23,103 bases of DNA, from contig CANQZO010000004.1 of assembly GCA_947628355.1 (NCBI GenBank), positions 1 to 23,103 of the forward strand. The letters run 5' to 3'. Both the position numbers and the translations under genes were made by a program. A model generated the notes under the pieces. It worked only from the letters and a program-made list of their open reading frames with translations. It made no database searches and was not told the DNA's origin. Of the stretch, positions 1-8,681 are shown piece after piece. Position 1 is the stretch's first letter; each line of letters starts with the position of its first letter. The DNA comes from Candidatus Gastranaerophilales bacterium. Its GTDB lineage: Bacteria; Cyanobacteriota; Vampirovibrionia; Gastranaerophilales; Gastranaerophilaceae.

Positions 1-1910
1 GTATTTCTTCATTTTCACCTTGGGTATTAGCTTCAATTCTTTTTATAATTTGCCATAATCCGTACAATCAACCGGGTTTACTCTTTGATGCACACCATTT
101 AGGTGAAAAATATGCCGCATATTATATGCACGAAACCTTTAATATGAATTACTACAAAGATATAATGCTTGTTCACGGACTAAAAGATATTCTTCCGTCT
201 ATCTGCGGAAAATATTTATTCGGTTCAATAAGTGTATATTCATCGATGTTAGGCGATATCTTTTTAAAAAATATAAGTGTTATCTCTGCCTGCATAATAT
301 GTTCTTACATTTTTTCGGAGTGCATTATCTTTGCAATACCATCAGTAATTATTCCCGGCGATTATTTTACTAAAATATATTACTGTTTTTATTTAATATT
401 TTTAAAAAACATTAACCAAAAAAGCACCCCGAAATTAATATTGTGGATTATCGCTTTTATTATTATTTCGTTTTTATTTATGATAAACTGGACGACAATT
501 GGTTCTTTTTGGATTATTTCAGCACTTCCTCTTGCGTGCTTTATGCTGTACAAATTATTAAAACAACCAAATAAACTGGTAAATATTTTTATACTCACAG
601 GAACTCTATTAATATTATTAATTCCGAATAAAGACTTTATAATTGAGTATCTTAAGCAAGCACAATACTATGTGGCAGGTAATTTATGTGCTTTCGGAAA
701 TAATTTCGGAAGTTATGATTATTCACTAAAACAAACGCTTTATTATTTGCCGAGGTTTATTATTTATATTTTTCTTCCAATTTTTATTATTGAATTAGTG
801 TATAATTTAAAAAACAGAAAAATAATTGAAGCATTTTTCTGTACATTTACAATTATATTTTCAATTATTTCGGTAAATTATGCGTTCGGGAGAATTGATT
901 ACGAGAAACTTACAAGAATAGCCTACATTTCCATGCCGTTTGCAGGAATAATGCTTCCTTATTACTTATATATAAAATTTCCCGATTACAGACAAACCAT
1001 AATTAAGCCTGTTATACTCTTATATCTTTTAATATCTGTATTATTTACTTTTAATAATTTTATAAATAAACCCCTGATAATGACTTATAAAAAAGGGGAT
1101 AAATTAGTATTTTTAGAAAAAAATACAATAAATGAAATAAATTCCAATAATACATTTTTAGATTTAACAAATCACGGAATTTATTATATGTATCTCAATA
1201 AAAAAATACCAATTCCATACACATCATTTTATAACTCAATATCAACAAAACAGGCGGAAAATACATTAAAAAAACTGATTAAATTAACTCCCGATATAAT
1301 ACTAATACATGAAATAATTAATTTGGACTACATAACTCCGTCTTTAAGGATAAATCCGATATACAGGTGGATGCTTCTATGCGGACACTATAAATTAATA
1401 AATGAAAAAAGAACAAAAAGCATATACCTTAAACATGTTGAAAACAAAATAAATTATACAAAACAAGAATTTAATTTATTGGATTTTTCATTATCAAAAA
1501 AACAATTATATTTTTTACCTGAAGTATGGGGAAACTCAATAAAAACACTTCCTATGCATGAAATTCATGAAGATTTTGAAGTATATTACGGCGAAAATAA
1601 AATAATTATTGAATTTAAAAAACATAAAAAGGGCAGAGATATTGATTTATTGTTCATTGAACCTGTGAATACAAATGATTATAAAAAATTAAAAAACTAT
1701 TTTGTTGAAATTAATGACTCAAAATCAATATTACAAATTAAATCTCACAGAAACGGAAAAATGTTAATACCGATTGATAATTTTGCATCATGGCTGTTAA
1801 GCGAAAATATAAAAACGATAACAATATATTCGGATGAAGAATTAAAAACACCTTATAATATAAGATTTTACAAACGAAACTTCTCTGATGACATGAAAAA
1901 ATATTTATAA
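1..1910 (+). CDS. Polytopic membrane protein, GT-C glycosyltransferase-like (5' end outside window)
   Basis: The reading frame is open from position 3 with no stop, so the first ATG inside the window (126) is internal and the gene begins upstream. About 635 codons are visible. The first two thirds is a series of hydrophobic segments, roughly ten, separated by short lysine-rich loops. The last ~270 residues are hydrophilic and probably form a soluble domain. Near the visible start an FDAHHLGE segment is followed by YYKDIMLVHG. That spacing resembles the first extracytoplasmic loop of GT-C fold glycosyltransferases that use lipid-linked sugars, where acidic residues follow the first membrane helix. 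The family call is inferred from this pattern and from topology; the exact substrate cannot be read. It ends 34 bases before pheT on the same strand, so readthrough is possible, but the functions are unrelated. It could instead be an O-antigen or polysaccharide membrane protein of another family. Confidence 0.6.
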   Translation, partial: ISSFSPWVLASILFIICHNPYNQPGLLFDAHHLGEKYAAYYMHETFNMNYYKDIMLVHGLKDILPSICGKYLFGSISVYSSMLGDIFLKNISVISACIICSYIFSECIIFAIPSVIIPGDYFTKIYYCFYLIFLKNINQKSTPKLILWIIAFIIISFLFMINWTTIGSFWIISALPLACFMLYKLLKQPNKLVNIFILTGTLLILLIPNKDFIIEYLKQAQYYVAGNLCAFGNNFGSYDYSLKQTLYYLPRFIIYIFLPIFIIELVYNLKNRKIIEAFFCTFTIIFSIISVNYAFGRIDYEKLTRIAYISMPFAGIMLPYYLYIKFPDYRQTIIKPVILLYLLISVLFTFNNFINKPLIMTYKKGDKLVFLEKNTINEINSNNTFLDLTNHGIYYMYLNKKIPIPYTSFYNSISTKQAENTLKKLIKLTPDIILIHEIINLDYITPSLRINPIYRWMLLCGHYKLINEKRTKSIYLKHVENKINYTKQEFNLLDFSLSKKQLYFLPEVWGNSIKTLPMHEIHEDFEVYYGENKIIIEFKKHKKGRDIDLLFIEPVNTNDYKKLKNYFVEINDSKSILQIKSHRNGKMLIPIDNFASWLLSENIKTITIYSDEELKTPYNIRFYKRNFSDDMKKYL

Positions 1911-1944
1911 TACAATAAAATAAATATTTTATAGGGGAAAGAAA

Positions 1945-4398
1945 ATGAAAGTATCATTAGAGTGGTTAAATGAATTTGTTGATATAACTGATGTAAGCGA
2001 AGAAGAAATCATACATGCGCTTACGATGAGCGGTTTAGAAGTAGAAGAAGTAATAAAAAGCGGTGCAAAGTTTACCAATATTCAAACCGCAAGAATAAAT
2101 AAAATAAGTATGCACCCGAATGCCGATAAACTTCATTTAGTGGAAGTAGATTTAGGCGGACAGACAAAAACAGTAGTGTGCGGAGCTCAAAATATAGCAG
2201 AGGGGAAAATTATACCTTATGCTTCAGTAGGTTCAAAAGTATTATCAAGAAAAACGGGCGAAGAATATGAACTGACACCTGCTGTAATAAGAGGTATAGA
2301 ATCTCAAGGAATGTTGTGTTCTCAAGATGAACTGGGGCTTGAGGGTTTGCAGGATGAGGACGGAATACTTATTCTTAACAGACTTTATGATGATATTAAA
2401 TTAGGAACAAAATTGGAAGATTTGCTTCACATAAAAGAAGATACAATAATTGATGTTTCACCGACTCCGAACAGGGGGGATGAAATGTCCGTTATCGGTG
2501 TGGCAAGAGAGATAGCAGCACTATTTAATAAAGAATTAAAAATCCCCGAAATTCAAAACAGAGTTGAAAATAAAAGTAATGAGTTTGAAGTTGAAATTAT
2601 CGACGAAGATACCTGCAATTATTATGCGGGAGGAATTATAAAAGATGTAACGATAAAATCTTCACCTGATTGGATGAAAAGACGTCTTGAAGTATCGGGA
2701 ATAAGGTCAATAAATAATGTGGTAGATATAACAAACTATGTACTGCTTGAATACGGGCAGCCGCTTCATGCTTTTGACATGGATAAATTAAACGGTTATA
2801 TCTGCGTCAGACGCGCGAAAGAGGGTGAAAAATTAACCACATTAGACGGAATAGAAAGAACACTTACGACAGATACGGTATTATGCGCAACCAAAGAAGA
2901 TGGAGTATGTATAGCAGGCGTATTCGGCGGAGAAAATTCCGAAATTGATGAAAATACAAAAAATATCATGCTTGAAAGCGCATATTTTACCCCGCATACA
3001 AACAGAAAAAACTCAAGAAGCATAGGCTACAGAAGTGAAGCATGTGCAAGATTTGAAAGAGGCGTTGATATTGAAGCGACAAAACCTGCACTTCAAAGAG
3101 CAATAGAGCTCTTAATAAAATATGCAGACGCAAAATGCAGCGGAATTGTTGAAACAGGTAATAATAAATTAAGCGAAACCGAAATCACACTCAGATTTAA
3201 TCAAATAAAAAGACTTTTAGGGTGTGAAATTCCCGCCGTAAAATGTATAGAAATCTTGGAAAAACTCGGTTTCGAATTAAGAGGAAAAAATGAATCTGCA
3301 GCTAAGTTTAAAGTACCGAGCTACAGAATAAACGATATAAAACAGGAAGTTGATTTAATTGAAGAAATAGCAAGAATATACGGCTATGATAAAATTGAGC
3401 CCACACTTCCCGATAAAACTCAATCACCAGAGATATTAAATGAAGCCAAATTACTTGAAAAAGTTAATAAATTGTTTTTAGGTTACGGATTTAATGAAGC
3501 AATGACTTCATCATTAATTGGTGAACCACTGTTAAATCAGTTCGGCTTAACTTACAATAAGGAAGAAGCAATATTTGTACAAAATCCGCAATCTGATGAG
3601 CATACAATGCTAAGACAGACAACTGTCGCAAATATGTTAAGTACATTAAAAAATAACTTTGATAACGGTCAAAAAAATATCAGACTGTATGAAACGGGGA
3701 AAACATATTTTATAAAGTCGCCCGCAACAAAAACTGATAGCGGAGTTGAAGAGAATCAAATGATAAGCGGTATTATAACGGGCGAAACAAATGAAAATTT
3801 GTGGAAAAAACTCCCGGAATTCGATTTTTACTCATTAAAAGGAATAATGGAAAGTTTATTTGATACACTGCATTTAAGCAGCAGAATTAAACTGGATAGG
3901 GCTGATGATTGCGAATATTTGCACCCCGGAAGAAGCGCAAAAGTTATAATGCTTGACAGAAATCCCGAAGTAATAGGATATTTCGGTGAAATTTACCCGA
4001 TTTTAAAAGACAAATTAAAAATTAACCAAAATATATATCTGTTTGAGCTTAATTTGGGTAAACTCATAAAAGCGTCACCAATGAGCATAACTAAATTTAA
4101 ACCTCTTGCTCAATTCCCCGAAGTACAAAGAGATATTTCATTTGCGGTTGAAAAGGAAATAACGAATCAGCAAATAATGCAGACAATTAAGAAATCAGCT
4201 GACAGCAAGCTGTATAAAGGTGCTAATTTATTTGACATCTATGAGGGCGAACATATCCAAGAGGGATATAAAAGTCTGGCATACAGAATAACACTTCAAA
4301 GCGATGAAACTACATTAACGGATGAAGTTATTGATAAGCAAATAGAGCTGATAAAATCGGGATTAATAAAGAAATTTCCGACAATAAGCTACAGATAA
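1945..4398 (+). CDS. pheT: Phenylalanine--tRNA ligase beta subunit
   Basis: Encodes the beta chain of the cytosolic alpha2-beta2 enzyme that charges tRNA-Phe. At 817 residues it is close to the usual bacterial length. The order is standard: an EMAP-like tRNA-binding domain (about 40-150, with HPNADKLHLVEVD), B3/B4 (from about 170, starting SPTPNRGDEMSVIG; this module carries the editing site in the family), B5 (about 405-480, with EEIARIYGYDKI), the catalytic-like core (about 490-690) and a C-terminal ferredoxin-fold anticodon-binding domain (about 720-817, with FPEVQRDISFAV). The ATG follows an AGGGGAAAG ribosome site at a good distance. pheS, usually directly upstream, is absent here: the neighbour is a membrane protein. 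No truncation or frameshift is seen. Confidence 0.97.
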   Translation: MKVSLEWLNEFVDITDVSEEEIIHALTMSGLEVEEVIKSGAKFTNIQTARINKISMHPNADKLHLVEVDLGGQTKTVVCGAQNIAEGKIIPYASVGSKVLSRKTGEEYELTPAVIRGIESQGMLCSQDELGLEGLQDEDGILILNRLYDDIKLGTKLEDLLHIKEDTIIDVSPTPNRGDEMSVIGVAREIAALFNKELKIPEIQNRVENKSNEFEVEIIDEDTCNYYAGGIIKDVTIKSSPDWMKRRLEVSGIRSINNVVDITNYVLLEYGQPLHAFDMDKLNGYICVRRAKEGEKLTTLDGIERTLTTDTVLCATKEDGVCIAGVFGGENSEIDENTKNIMLESAYFTPHTNRKNSRSIGYRSEACARFERGVDIEATKPALQRAIELLIKYADAKCSGIVETGNNKLSETEITLRFNQIKRLLGCEIPAVKCIEILEKLGFELRGKNESAAKFKVPSYRINDIKQEVDLIEEIARIYGYDKIEPTLPDKTQSPEILNEAKLLEKVNKLFLGYGFNEAMTSSLIGEPLLNQFGLTYNKEEAIFVQNPQSDEHTMLRQTTVANMLSTLKNNFDNGQKNIRLYETGKTYFIKSPATKTDSGVEENQMISGIITGETNENLWKKLPEFDFYSLKGIMESLFDTLHLSSRIKLDRADDCEYLHPGRSAKVIMLDRNPEVIGYFGEIYPILKDKLKINQNIYLFELNLGKLIKASPMSITKFKPLAQFPEVQRDISFAVEKEITNQQIMQTIKKSADSKLYKGANLFDIYEGEHIQEGYKSLAYRITLQSDETTLTDEVIDKQIELIKSGLIKKFPTISYR

Positions 4399-4411
4399 AT
4401 ATATTCTGTTT

Positions 4412-4432
4412 AAAGCAAATTTTTGCTTTTAT
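4412..4432 (+). terminator. Weak terminator-like hairpin after pheT
   Basis: AAAGCAA and TTGCTTT can pair around a four-base loop just after the pheT stop. The following T run is short and broken by an A, so termination may be partial. Confidence 0.45.
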
Positions 4433-4507
4433 TCAACAAATACATATAGCAATCAAAAAAATATATTAATAAAATTGTATCATAACGTAATAATTGAATA
4501 AAAATTG

Positions 4508-4535
4508 TTGAAATAGAAAACTAAACGGATATAAT
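4508..4535 (+). promoter_or_regulatory. Sigma-70-type promoter of the 72-residue protein gene
   Basis: TTGAAA at 4508-4513 (-35) and TATAAT at 4530-4535 (-10) are separated by 16 bases. This predicts a transcript start near 4542 and a leader of about 80 bases before the ATG at 4625. Confidence 0.75.
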
Positions 4536-4550
4536 AAAAATAGGTTAGGA

Positions 4551-4618
4551 AATGTACATGCTAAAAAAATACATTACAAAACATATTGGGGACAATATTC
4601 AAGGAGGACAGGGAGGAG
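4551..4618 (+). promoter_or_regulatory. Structured 5' leader with double Shine-Dalgarno site
   Basis: Two hairpins lie between the promoter and the start codon. The first pairs AATGTA (4551-4556) with TACATT (4570-4575). The second pairs ATATTG (4583-4588) with CAATAT (4593-4598) around GGGA, a GNRA-type tetraloop. Directly after it come two purine-rich ribosome sites, AGGAGG (4602-4607) and GGGAGGAG (4611-4618). The second has the right spacing for ATG 4625. The hairpin could influence access to these sites; that is inference. Confidence 0.4.
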
Positions 4619-4632
4619 TTGTCGATGCTTAG
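4558..4632 (+). CDS. Possible 24-codon leader peptide overlapping the next gene
   Basis: An ATG at 4558, seven bases after AGGA (4547-4550), opens a 24-codon frame. It begins MLKKYITKHIGDN, has a glycine-rich end (GGQGG) and stops at TAG 4630-4632. The stop lies eight bases inside the downstream gene, whose ATG is at 4625, an arrangement seen with translational coupling. An upstream in-frame ATG at 4552 is also possible but has poorer spacing. The glycine codons are the Shine-Dalgarno sequence of the next gene read in frame, so the peptide sequence itself may carry no meaning. No known family is recognised. Confidence 0.3.
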   Translation: MLKKYITKHIGDNIQGGQGGVVDA

Positions 4633-4843
4633 AAGCAGAGATATGGGACGTTCCATTGCAGTCAGAAGATGGACAAACACGGCACTGGAATGCTACAAAA
4701 GAGGATGTGTATGCGAAGGATGTTTTTATACGGACTTCTTTAACGGAACATCACAAAGATGTCAAATGAAAGCATCCGTATTAGAATTGGTGAGAGTGTT
4801 AGGTAAACCGAATGTTGAAATTCAACAGGTTTTGGTAGATTAG
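4625..4843 (+). CDS. Small cysteine-rich protein of unknown function (72 aa)
   Basis: A 72-residue protein with five cysteines at 23, 28, 30, 33 and 46. The core reads CYKRGCVCEGCFYTDFF followed about a dozen residues later by RCQMK, and the tail is a predicted helix (ASVLELVRVLGKP). The cysteine spacing suggests a small metal site, zinc or iron-sulfur, with basic residues near the N terminus (RSRDMGRSIAVRRW) that could contact nucleic acid. Both ideas are inference. The start was chosen at ATG 4625 rather than the TTG at 4586, because GGGAGGAG lies six bases before it and the TTG has no ribosome site. It stands alone between a clear promoter and a clear terminator, so it is a dedicated transcription unit. 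I do not recognise a named family. Confidence 0.8.
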   Translation: MLRSRDMGRSIAVRRWTNTALECYKRGCVCEGCFYTDFFNGTSQRCQMKASVLELVRVLGKPNVEIQQVLVD

Positions 4844-4860
4844 GTAGTATGAATAATTTA

Positions 4861-4889
4861 AAAGCTCCCGTTTTTGGGAGTTTTTTTTT
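4861..4889 (+). terminator. Intrinsic terminator after the 72-aa gene
   Basis: CTCCC (4865-4869) pairs with GGGAG (4876-4880) around a six-base loop, extended by A/G-T pairs, and is followed by nine T. On the other strand the T run is shorter but could help end the convergent symporter transcript. Confidence 0.85.
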
Positions 4890-4910
4890 ATCTTATAAAA
4901 CTGATGAATA

Positions 4911-6275
4911 TTATATAATCTCTTTGTATTCTTCAGTATTATTAAATAAGTCGTAATTAATTTCGTTTTCATTATCTGCAATAACGGCAGTAACAACAGC
5001 GTCGCTTGCGACATTAACGGTTGTTCTAATCATATCAATAACTCTGTCAATAGCGAATAAGAACGCAAAACCTTCAATTAATTGATCGGTTTTAAGTCCT
5101 AAACCGTTAAGTACAAGAGCAATTGTAATTAAACCTGCTCCGGGAATTCCCGCGCATGTACTTGAAGCAATAATAGCAAGAACCATAATCATTGCAATCT
5201 GCATCGGGTCAAGCGATACTCCGTAAGCCTGTGTTAAAAATATAACTGCAACAGTTTGGAATAAAGCAGTACCGTCCATATTTAAAGTAGCACCTAATGG
5301 CAGAACGAAACTGCAAACCTTGTGTGAAATACCTCTTTTTTCACAGCAGGCAATAGTTAAAGGCAATGTAGCACTGCTGCTTGCAGTTCCGAATGCAACA
5401 AGCAGAGCTTCAATTATTGCCGTATAAAAATTGCTGACGGGAACTTTACTAAAGAACTTTAATACTAACGGATAAATTACAAAGAACTGAATACAGAAAC
5501 CCGCCAATACAACTGCAAAGAATTTTGAAATTGTAGAGAAAATACCCAGTCCGAAAGATGAAACAGCAACAGCAGTTAAAGAAAAGATACCGGGTGCCGC
5601 AAAAATCATAATCCAATCCGTAACTTTCATTGTTGCCGCAAAAATCGATTCAAAGAAAGAAACAATGGGTCTGTTTATTTCCCCGACCTTAGCAAGTGCT
5701 AAAGAGAAAATCAATGCAAAAAAGATAATAGGTATCATATCACCTTTAGCAAGTGACTCCAAGGGATTTTGCGGAATCATATTTAAGAAAAGATTGCCTA
5801 TATTACCTTGCTGTTCTTGGAAAGCATTATTAACAACAGCCTGTAAATCACCGCTTGCCGTAGCACTGATAAACGATTGTACACCTATCCCCGGTTTTAT
5901 TAATAAAACAAGGAAAGCACCTATAATTACCGCCATAACAGTGATGATTCCGTAATATAAAAGCATCTTTTTCCCGAATTTACCTATTTGTTTGCTGTCG
6001 CCGATACTTGAAATTCCGACAACAATAGCCGAACATACAAGGGGTATAACTACCATTTGTATAATTCTTATAAATGCCTGACCTACTATGTTTAAAATAT
6101 TTAAAAAGTGGTAAAGCCTTACATTTTCTGCATATAAAACATCAGTTTTTCCTCCCGCAATATTGAATATGTAATTGCCGAAAATTACACCCGCAATAAT
6201 AGCGAGAAATATATGCCAATTTCTTTTAATACCAAGCCCTATAGCTACAAATAATGTTTGTACGTGTAATTTCAT
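4911..6275 (-). CDS. Dicarboxylate/amino acid:cation symporter (DAACS, SLC1 family)
   Basis: A 454-residue inner-membrane carrier of the GltP/GltPh type that imports acidic amino acids or C4-dicarboxylates with Na+ or H+. The family signatures are in order: HP1 serine-rich ASSSATLPLT (about 298-307), TM7 NMDGT (332-336), HP2 AGIPGAG (375-381) and TM8 DRVIDMIRTTVNVASD (410-425). In TM8 the residues matching GltPh D394, R397, N401 and D405 are D414, R417, N421 and D425. The arginine is the one that binds the side-chain carboxylate in acidic-substrate members, so an Asp/Glu-like or dicarboxylate substrate is favoured; the coupling ion is not decided. The ATG follows AAGAGG at a short distance. 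The gene is divergent from murC and convergent with the 72-residue gene. Confidence 0.93.
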   Translation of the reverse strand: MKLHVQTLFVAIGLGIKRNWHIFLAIIAGVIFGNYIFNIAGGKTDVLYAENVRLYHFLNILNIVGQAFIRIIQMVVIPLVCSAIVVGISSIGDSKQIGKFGKKMLLYYGIITVMAVIIGAFLVLLIKPGIGVQSFISATASGDLQAVVNNAFQEQQGNIGNLFLNMIPQNPLESLAKGDMIPIIFFALIFSLALAKVGEINRPIVSFFESIFAATMKVTDWIMIFAAPGIFSLTAVAVSSFGLGIFSTISKFFAVVLAGFCIQFFVIYPLVLKFFSKVPVSNFYTAIIEALLVAFGTASSSATLPLTIACCEKRGISHKVCSFVLPLGATLNMDGTALFQTVAVIFLTQAYGVSLDPMQIAMIMVLAIIASSTCAGIPGAGLITIALVLNGLGLKTDQLIEGFAFLFAIDRVIDMIRTTVNVASDAVVTAVIADNENEINYDLFNNTEEYKEII

Positions 6276-6307
6276 AATAACCTCTTATATAATAGTGAAT
6301 TGAGTTA

Positions 6308-6336
6308 ATTATACAAATATTTTAAGAATAATTCAA
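6308..6336 (-). promoter_or_regulatory. Promoter of the DAACS symporter
   Basis: Read on the minus strand: TTGAAT (6336-6331), 17 bases, then a perfect TATAAT (6313-6308), placing the transcript start about 25-30 bases before the ATG. It sits back to back with the murC -10. Confidence 0.75.
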
Positions 6337-6349
6337 CTATTAAAAATTT

Positions 6350-6355
6350 TATAAT
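6350..6355 (+). promoter_or_regulatory. Probable -10 of the murC operon
   Basis: TATAAT at 6350-6355, with no good -35 at 16-18 bases upstream. A start near 6362 would leave a leader of about 25 bases before ATG 6389, containing the GAGAGAGAG ribosome site. The element lies between divergent genes, so some murC promoter is required here. Confidence 0.55.
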
Positions 6356-6388
6356 AAAATAGACATGACAGTCAGAGAGAGAGTAATC

Positions 6389-7792
6389 ATGGAAATTAGG
6401 GATAAGAAGTTTCACTTTATTGCTATTGGCGGAGTAGGTATGAGCGCTCTTGCAAAATACCTTGCACAAAGAGGTGCCTGCGTTTCGGGTTCTGATATTC
6501 AAGAAAGCAAGTATACTCATCAGCTTGAAGATTTGGGAATTAAAATTTATATCGGGCATAATAAAGAATTAATAAAAAACAATATGATTATTGTAGCAAG
6601 CAGTGCAATAAAATCCGATAATGTAGAAATTCTGCGCTCTAAAGAACTCGGGTTAAAGATATACCACCGCTCTGATATTTTAAAAATGATATCAGACGAA
6701 TTTTCGCTAAATCAAAACTCATATTTTATAGGATTTTCGGGTACACACGGGAAAACCACAACAAGCGGTTTAAGCTCATATATTTTAACAAAAGCGGGAT
6801 TAAATCCGTCTTTTGTAACGGGAGGAATAATCCCCGAAATAAATACAAATGCGCAGTATGCAGGGAATAAGTATTTTATTGCGGAGCTTGATGAATCGGA
6901 CGGAACAATCCAAAAATATGCAACAGATATTGCCGTAATAAATAATATGGAAGAAGACCATCTGGATTACTATAAAAACGGATTTGAAGATATTGCAAAA
7001 ACATTTAACAAATATCTTTCAAATAAGCCAAACCAAAAGGTAATTATAAATTCGGACTGCAAAGGCAATGAAGAATTTATGCGCTTATACCCCGAATATA
7101 ATTATATAACATTTTCGCTTAATACCGGCGATTACTGCGCAAAAAATATTGTATACAAACAACTTGGCAGTGAATTTGACATAACGTATAAAGGGGCTAA
7201 AAAGGCACATATAACCTTGAGCGTTCCGGGTGAGCATAATGTATATGACGCGTTGGCGGTATATTCTGCTCTATGTGAATCGGGAATTGATATTGATAAA
7301 TATTTAAAATATTTTGAAACATTCAGCGGAATGGGAAGAAGATTTCAAAAAGTATGCGAATTTGACGGTATTACAATATATGACGACTACGCACATCACC
7401 CTAATGAAATAAAAACTACATTATCGGGAGCCAAGAAATCATTAAAAGATGATAAGAAAATAATTGCAATATTTCAGCCTCACAGATACAGCAGGTTAAA
7501 AGGATTATGGGACGAATTTAAAACAGCATTTAATCAAGCGGATACATTAATAATTACAGATGTATATTCCGCAGGTGAAAACGAAATTGAGGGCATAAAT
7601 TCAAAGAATTTTTTTGAAGAAGTTAATCATTCAAACGCAATTTATGCTTCAGGCTCAATGGAAGAATGCGCAAGAAAAATATATCCCTTACTGAAAAAAA
7701 ATGATATAGTAATAACATTGGGCGCGGGTACAATAACAAAACTCGGCGGATTAATTAAGGAAGAACAAAAAAAGGTTCATAATCTTGACTGA
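6389..7792 (+). CDS. murC: UDP-N-acetylmuramate--L-alanine ligase
   Basis: Adds L-Ala to UDP-MurNAc with ATP, the first peptide step of peptidoglycan synthesis, in the cytoplasm. The 467-residue protein shows the N-terminal Rossmann glycine motif IGGVGMSALA (about 13-22), the ATP P-loop GTHGKTTT (118-125), AELDESDG (165-172), NNMEEDHLDYY (185-195), YDDYAHHPNEI (331-341) and FQPHRYSR (362-369). These are characteristic of MurC rather than other Mur ligases. I chose ATG 6389 because a GAGAGAGAG ribosome site precedes it and the protein then begins a few residues before the Rossmann strand, as in homologues. The in-frame ATG at 6365 sits where the transcript would begin and has no ribosome site. 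It heads murC-murB-ddl-ftsQ and overlaps murB by eight bases. Confidence 0.97.
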   Translation: MEIRDKKFHFIAIGGVGMSALAKYLAQRGACVSGSDIQESKYTHQLEDLGIKIYIGHNKELIKNNMIIVASSAIKSDNVEILRSKELGLKIYHRSDILKMISDEFSLNQNSYFIGFSGTHGKTTTSGLSSYILTKAGLNPSFVTGGIIPEINTNAQYAGNKYFIAELDESDGTIQKYATDIAVINNMEEDHLDYYKNGFEDIAKTFNKYLSNKPNQKVIINSDCKGNEEFMRLYPEYNYITFSLNTGDYCAKNIVYKQLGSEFDITYKGAKKAHITLSVPGEHNVYDALAVYSALCESGIDIDKYLKYFETFSGMGRRFQKVCEFDGITIYDDYAHHPNEIKTTLSGAKKSLKDDKKIIAIFQPHRYSRLKGLWDEFKTAFNQADTLIITDVYSAGENEIEGINSKNFFEEVNHSNAIYASGSMEECARKIYPLLKKNDIVITLGAGTITKLGGLIKEEQKKVHNLD

Positions 7793-8681
7793 AATATACG
7801 AAAATTATGAAGTAAAGGGTGAGTGTACGTTTAAAATCGGCGGACTGCTCAAAAAAGCAGCTTTTCCGAGCAGTCTTGATGATTTTATTGAATTAATAAA
7901 ATCAAAAGAATACGATATGGTGCTGGGAAACTGCTCTAATGTACTGTTTAGTTCTGATTATATAGATAAAAAGATTATTTTTACAAAAAAACTAAAAGGT
8001 TATGAGATAATAAATAACTCCGTAAAAGCGCAATGCGGAGTAAGGGGGCCGTTATTATCAAAAGAATGTGCAAATCGCTCATTAAGCGGGTTTGAATTTT
8101 TAATAGGTTTCCCCGGAAGTATAGGCGGAATGATTTATATGAACGCTTCGGCACATAATCAATCAATATCTGATACCTTTATTAGTGCCAATGTTTATGA
8201 TGTTAATTCCGACAAAATTTTTGAATTAAAAAAAGATAATATGAATTTCGGCTATAGAAAATCCATTTTACAGAATAATAACTTAATTTTATTAAATGCT
8301 GAATTTCATTTAAAAACCGAAAACAAAGAAAAAATTGAAGAATTAATGAAAAGAAATATAGAGTTTAGACGGCAAAGACACCCGTCACTTAGTACGGGTA
8401 ACGCAGGGAGTATTTTTAAAAACCCTCAAAACGATTCAGCCGGCAGATTACTTGATTTATGCGGAATGCGCGGAGCTAAAGAGGGCGGAGCCTGCGTATT
8501 TGAAAATCACGCAAATTTTATATTAAACAAAGACCATGCGACATCAACGGATGTAATAAACTTAATGTATAAAATGTATAAAAAGGTTAAAGAAAAATAT
8601 ACAATAGAACTACATCCCGAAATAATATATATAGGCAATACAGGAACGAAAGAGCAGAAATTATGGGAAGAGATGAAATAA
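7785..8681 (+). CDS. murB: UDP-N-acetylenolpyruvoylglucosamine reductase (type II)
   Basis: FAD enzyme that reduces UDP-GlcNAc-enolpyruvate with NADPH to UDP-MurNAc, the substrate of MurC encoded just upstream. The 298-residue length and the absence of the extra type I segment mark it as type II. Motifs: LGNCSN (47-52, FAD region), GFEFLIGFPGSIGG (102-115), GYRKS (156-160), GNAGSIFKNP (205-214, with the catalytic serine at about 209), HANFILN and HPEI (E279, the catalytic glutamate position). It begins with TTG at 7785, inside the murC stop region (8-base overlap). No in-frame ATG lies close by, and AAAGG precedes it. In LGNCSN the usual second glycine of the G-x-G-S-N motif is cysteine. Coupled translation with murC is likely. 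Confidence 0.95.
   Translation: MTEIYENYEVKGECTFKIGGLLKKAAFPSSLDDFIELIKSKEYDMVLGNCSNVLFSSDYIDKKIIFTKKLKGYEIINNSVKAQCGVRGPLLSKECANRSLSGFEFLIGFPGSIGGMIYMNASAHNQSISDTFISANVYDVNSDKIFELKKDNMNFGYRKSILQNNNLILLNAEFHLKTENKEKIEELMKRNIEFRRQRHPSLSTGNAGSIFKNPQNDSAGRLLDLCGMRGAKEGGACVFENHANFILNKDHATSTDVINLMYKMYKKVKEKYTIELHPEIIYIGNTGTKEQKLWEEMK

Noticed and set aside
4586..4624. TTG start 13 codons upstream for the 72-residue protein
   Set aside because: It lies within the leader hairpin and has no ribosome site; ATG 4625 has an ideal one.
6365..6388. Upstream ATG for murC
   Set aside because: It would sit at the predicted transcript start without a ribosome site; ATG 6389 matches the family N terminus.
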